A stretch of 64,000 nucleotides of DNA from Ruminococcus sp. (lineage in GTDB: Bacteria; Bacillota; Clostridia; Oscillospirales; Acutalibacteraceae), in assembly GCA_017411385.1 (NCBI GenBank), contig JAFQQF010000016.1:1-64000 (forward strand), read 5' to 3'. The translations under genes were made by a program, and so were the position numbers. How positions within the stretch are numbered: position 1 is the stretch's first letter; every line of letters starts with the position of its first letter. Shown here in pieces: positions 62,025 to 64,000 of the stretch. Below the pieces are notes generated by a model. It did not search any database. It saw only the letters and a program-made list of their open reading frames with translations, and was not told the DNA's origin.

Positions 62025-62723
62025 ATGCTGGCATCAGATATAAACGCAACAATCTACGGCAACCTGTCAGACTCACTCTATTCCGGCTATGCAAGCGGTA
62101 AAGGAATAAAAAGCACAAGCGCCTACATCATCTCAAAAAAGCCTGTGGGCGACACACTCTCAGGCATTGTCACCGCTGTGCTCACCCTTTCTGACGGAAC
62201 AGAACGCCCTGTTGTTGCACCAAAAAACGAAATAATGTATGAGCCTGAAATTATGGAAAGGCTCAGTGCTTTAAGACAGGTAAAGGTTGAAAAAATCAGC
62301 TGTCTTTATGAAAAATCCTGCGGAGCGGTAATTCTCTATGAAGACAAAGCCGAAAACGACATAAAAATCCTGTTGGTCAAAAACCACAACGGACGCTTTT
62401 ACAGCTTCCCTAAGGGTCACGTAGAGCTTCACGAAAGCGAAAAGCAGACCGCAATAAGAGAAGTCAAAGAGGAAACCAACCTTGACGTGGAAATCCTCGA
62501 CGGCTTCAGAGAAATCAGCGATTACTGTCCTTTTGGTAAAATCCGCAAGAGAGTTGTTTTCTTCTTGGCAAAAGCCAAAAGCAACAACATTAAAATCCAA
62601 GAAAGCGAAATCGACTCCTTCGTGTGGGTTTCACTTTCAAAGGCAGAAGACACCTGCTCCTACGACAACGACAAGCGTGTTATTGAAAAGGTACGCAGAT
62701 ATCTCAGAGAGCACAAAATTTAA
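62025..62723 (+). CDS. Nudix hydrolase with N-terminal extension
   Basis: A 232-residue protein. The C-terminal 140 residues are a Nudix domain: SCGAVILYEDKAENDIKILLVKNHNG, PKGHVELHESEKQTAIREVKEETNLDV, which follows the G-x5-E-x7-REUxEE consensus except that Asn replaces the last Gly. The FPKGHVE context is typical of dinucleotide polyphosphate hydrolases. The first 90 residues (ATIYGNLSDSLYSGYASGKGIKSTSAYIISKK) are not a domain I know. GAGGAGG precedes the ATG. Its link to the DHHW gene is positional only. Confidence 0.78.
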   Translation: MLASDINATIYGNLSDSLYSGYASGKGIKSTSAYIISKKPVGDTLSGIVTAVLTLSDGTERPVVAPKNEIMYEPEIMERLSALRQVKVEKISCLYEKSCGAVILYEDKAENDIKILLVKNHNGRFYSFPKGHVELHESEKQTAIREVKEETNLDVEILDGFREISDYCPFGKIRKRVVFFLAKAKSNNIKIQESEIDSFVWVSLSKAEDTCSYDNDKRVIEKVRRYLREHKI

Positions 62724-62739
62724 GTACACACAAACAAAA

Positions 62740-62771
62740 AACACTTCCAAGTTCAAAAGCTTGGAAGTGTT
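62740..62771. terminator. Bidirectional terminator between Nudix and second DHHW gene
   Basis: A perfect 12-bp stem AACACTTCCAAG / CTTGGAAGTGTT with an eight-base loop, TTTC on the plus side and a run of T on the minus side. Confidence 0.85.
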
Positions 62772-62787
62772 TTCTTTAATATTGTAT

Positions 62788-63936
62788 TTAGCCTAAATAT
62801 GCAAGGTTTGTATCTGTGCAGAAATTGTTCATACCATAGAGGAAGAGGATTTCGTCTACACCCTCACTATGCACAAGCTCTGTCACAGGAAGCTTGTAAT
62901 ATCTCAAATCCACCATTACAACCTTTGCGTAGTTTTCTGCAAAGAAGGGTGCCGCACAATGTGCGAAGCTGTCCTTTATAAGCAGTAGTGTTTCATCACT
63001 CTTCGCCTTTGAGTTCTCAATAGTAACCAAGGCGTGGTTGCCGTCAAGGAAAACAGGGTACATATCATCCTCTGTCAGGTGCTCTTCAAAGTACATACTG
63101 TCAAAGGTCTTTGTCTGTGCACCTTCGGTAATAGTAACAGTTATGCTGTCAGAAATCTCCTTATTCTCCCATATCTCCAAGATATCAGGCTCTCTGAGAA
63201 AATATCCGCTGGAGGAATAGGTAGTGCCGTAGAAGTCCTCATGGGTGCTCACCGTGAACTTCTCCTTAGGGGTATATTCAAGCCCCTTATCCTCGCAAAA
63301 TCTTCCGTAGGCGGTGTATGCCCCCAGACTGGTCCAATGGTGGTCGGTTTTGTAGTATACCTGTTCGTCACTCACCATATGGTCGCCAAAATCCTCACAA
63401 AGGTTATAAAATCTGATATTCTCCGCCTTGTCCTTGCTTATATGCTCATAAACCTGCTCGTCGGGATAATCTGCGTGCACCTTAGGAAGCTTGGAGTACA
63501 GCATATATCCTGCCGAGGGCACAACCATAAGTCCTACCTCGTCAAAGGATGCAGAGAATCTGTTGATAAGCTCAAGGTTTTTATCCGCTCTGTTTGCATC
63601 TGCAGGCATTGTTATAATATAGCCGTCATCACCGTAGTAGTAGCCGTTTGAAGCAGTCGAGCCTGTGAGCAAATTCCAGTAAGCGTTAACCCCTACAAAG
63701 AAGGTGCGGAAAGGAAAATGGTCAGGTATATATCCGCCCGATTCTCCGCCTTCCAGAGAGGCTGTCAGCTTGCCTTCAAAGAAGCTTTCAAAGGAAAGCT
63801 CAGGTGCCTTTGCAAGGTATCTCTTCTCGGATGAGCTGTAATCAGCCTTGGGAATAGCAATAAAAAGTGCAAGAAAAGCTACCGTGAAGGCAAGGAAAAT
63901 GGAAATAATCGCAATCTGTGATTTTTTACTCTTCAT
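62788..63936 (-). CDS. DHHW family (AlgX/AlgJ-like) acetylation protein
   Basis: A 382-residue protein with an N-terminal span (IAIISIFLAFTVAFLALFIAIP) and an extracellular SGNH-like domain. The motif YYKTDHHWTSLGAYTAYGRFCE is near-identical in layout to the first DHHW protein, and LLLIKDSFAHCAAPFFAE is the nucleophile block. The early segment RYLAKAPELSFESFFEGKLTASLE...DHFPFR is typical of DHHW/AlgJ partners of MBOAT enzymes. The gene starts 12 bases after the MBOAT stop, so the two are one operon. It likely transfers acetyl groups onto a surface polysaccharide or peptidoglycan; the polymer is unknown. Confidence 0.85.
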   Translation of the reverse strand: MKSKKSQIAIISIFLAFTVAFLALFIAIPKADYSSSEKRYLAKAPELSFESFFEGKLTASLEGGESGGYIPDHFPFRTFFVGVNAYWNLLTGSTASNGYYYGDDGYIITMPADANRADKNLELINRFSASFDEVGLMVVPSAGYMLYSKLPKVHADYPDEQVYEHISKDKAENIRFYNLCEDFGDHMVSDEQVYYKTDHHWTSLGAYTAYGRFCEDKGLEYTPKEKFTVSTHEDFYGTTYSSSGYFLREPDILEIWENKEISDSITVTITEGAQTKTFDSMYFEEHLTEDDMYPVFLDGNHALVTIENSKAKSDETLLLIKDSFAHCAAPFFAENYAKVVMVDLRYYKLPVTELVHSEGVDEILFLYGMNNFCTDTNLAYLG

Positions 63937-63948
63937 ATTCCCGCCTCC

Positions 63949-64000
63949 TTAAAATCTGAAATATATAAAGGGGTTGTAGCTGTCGCTTACAAGGGAAGCA
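63949..64000 (-). CDS. 3' end of an MBOAT O-acyltransferase (partial at window edge)
   Basis: The last 17 codons read ASLVSDSYNPFIYFRF and a TAA at 63949-63951. The ending Y-N-P-F-I-Y-F-R-F is the characteristic C-terminus of AlgI/DltB-like membrane-bound O-acyltransferases in Firmicutes. The gene continues beyond the window. Its placement directly before a DHHW gene matches the usual MBOAT-DHHW acetylation pair, which supports the call despite the short length. Confidence 0.7.
   Translation of the reverse strand, partial: ASLVSDSYNPFIYFRF

Overview
The window looks like chromosome from an anaerobic, low-to-moderate GC Bacillota, most likely a gut Clostridia of the Ruminococcaceae/Oscillospiraceae type. 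The signs are Clostridia-type gene content, strong AGGAGG ribosome binding sites, a dockerin-bearing secreted CotH protein with Thr/Pro 'PTEAPT' linkers, starch-binding-like modules, a bile salt hydrolase-type enzyme, and oxygen/NO/superoxide defence proteins of strict anaerobes (flavodiiron protein, superoxide reductase). The genus is an inference; no rRNA is present.

Layout. 0.1-7.2 kb (minus): a translation/transcription operon rimP-nusA-ylxR-ylxQ-infB-rbfA-nrnA-truB behind one good promoter and a leader hairpin. 7.4-13.4 kb (minus): oligopeptide ABC transporter oppB-C-D-F-A. 13.8-16.6 kb (minus): pnp and rpsO, separated by a MITE-like hairpin element. 16.7-18.8 kb: a cluster of small DNA-binding regulators around a tRNA-Thr, including one that seems to start at an ATT codon. 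18.2-20.1 kb: a TetR regulator and GH13 amylase sharing two similar operators. 20.2-24.3 kb: a lipoprotein plus permease-ATPase fusion transporter, divergent from a Crp/Fnr regulator and a metallophosphoesterase.

24.4-36 kb (minus): one giant secreted protein of about 3572 residues (fibro-slime domain, five CBM26-like modules, discoidin domain, GH20 hexosaminidase, C-terminal repeats), then a lipoprotein. 36.1-39.3 kb (plus): a compact RiPP-like cassette: PqqD-type recognition protein, an 86-residue Cys-containing candidate precursor, an HPr-kinase-like protein, a radical SAM/SPASM enzyme and a membrane zinc-ribbon protein. 39.4-42.5 kb: CotH/CBM26-like/dockerin protein. 42.5-48.7 kb (minus): an exopolysaccharide-type phosphotyrosine operon in which catalysis and the Tyr-rich tail are split between an intact kinase and a degenerate paralogue, together with a CpsB phosphatase, an S26 peptidase, an Ig-like membrane protein and a nucleotidyltransferase.

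48.8-51.9 kb: MATE exporter, choloylglycine hydrolase, YbaK deacylase. 51.9-55.7 kb: a second Crp/Fnr regulator divergent from a ferredoxin-flavodiiron-superoxide reductase set. 55.7-58 kb (minus): an ECF sigma factor and a membrane partner with two extracellular cohesin-like modules. 58.2-60.4 kb: aminotransferase-trpS. 60.6-64 kb: two DHHW (AlgX/AlgJ-like) acetylation proteins, a Nudix hydrolase and the last codons of an MBOAT acyltransferase at the window edge.

The observations I rate highest are the RiPP-like cassette, the split kinase/Tyr-tail pair, the sigma/cohesin-like membrane pair in a window that also encodes a dockerin protein, and two Crp/Fnr-type palindromes of one consensus (TGTTG-N6-CAACA), each centred at about -41.5 of its target promoter.
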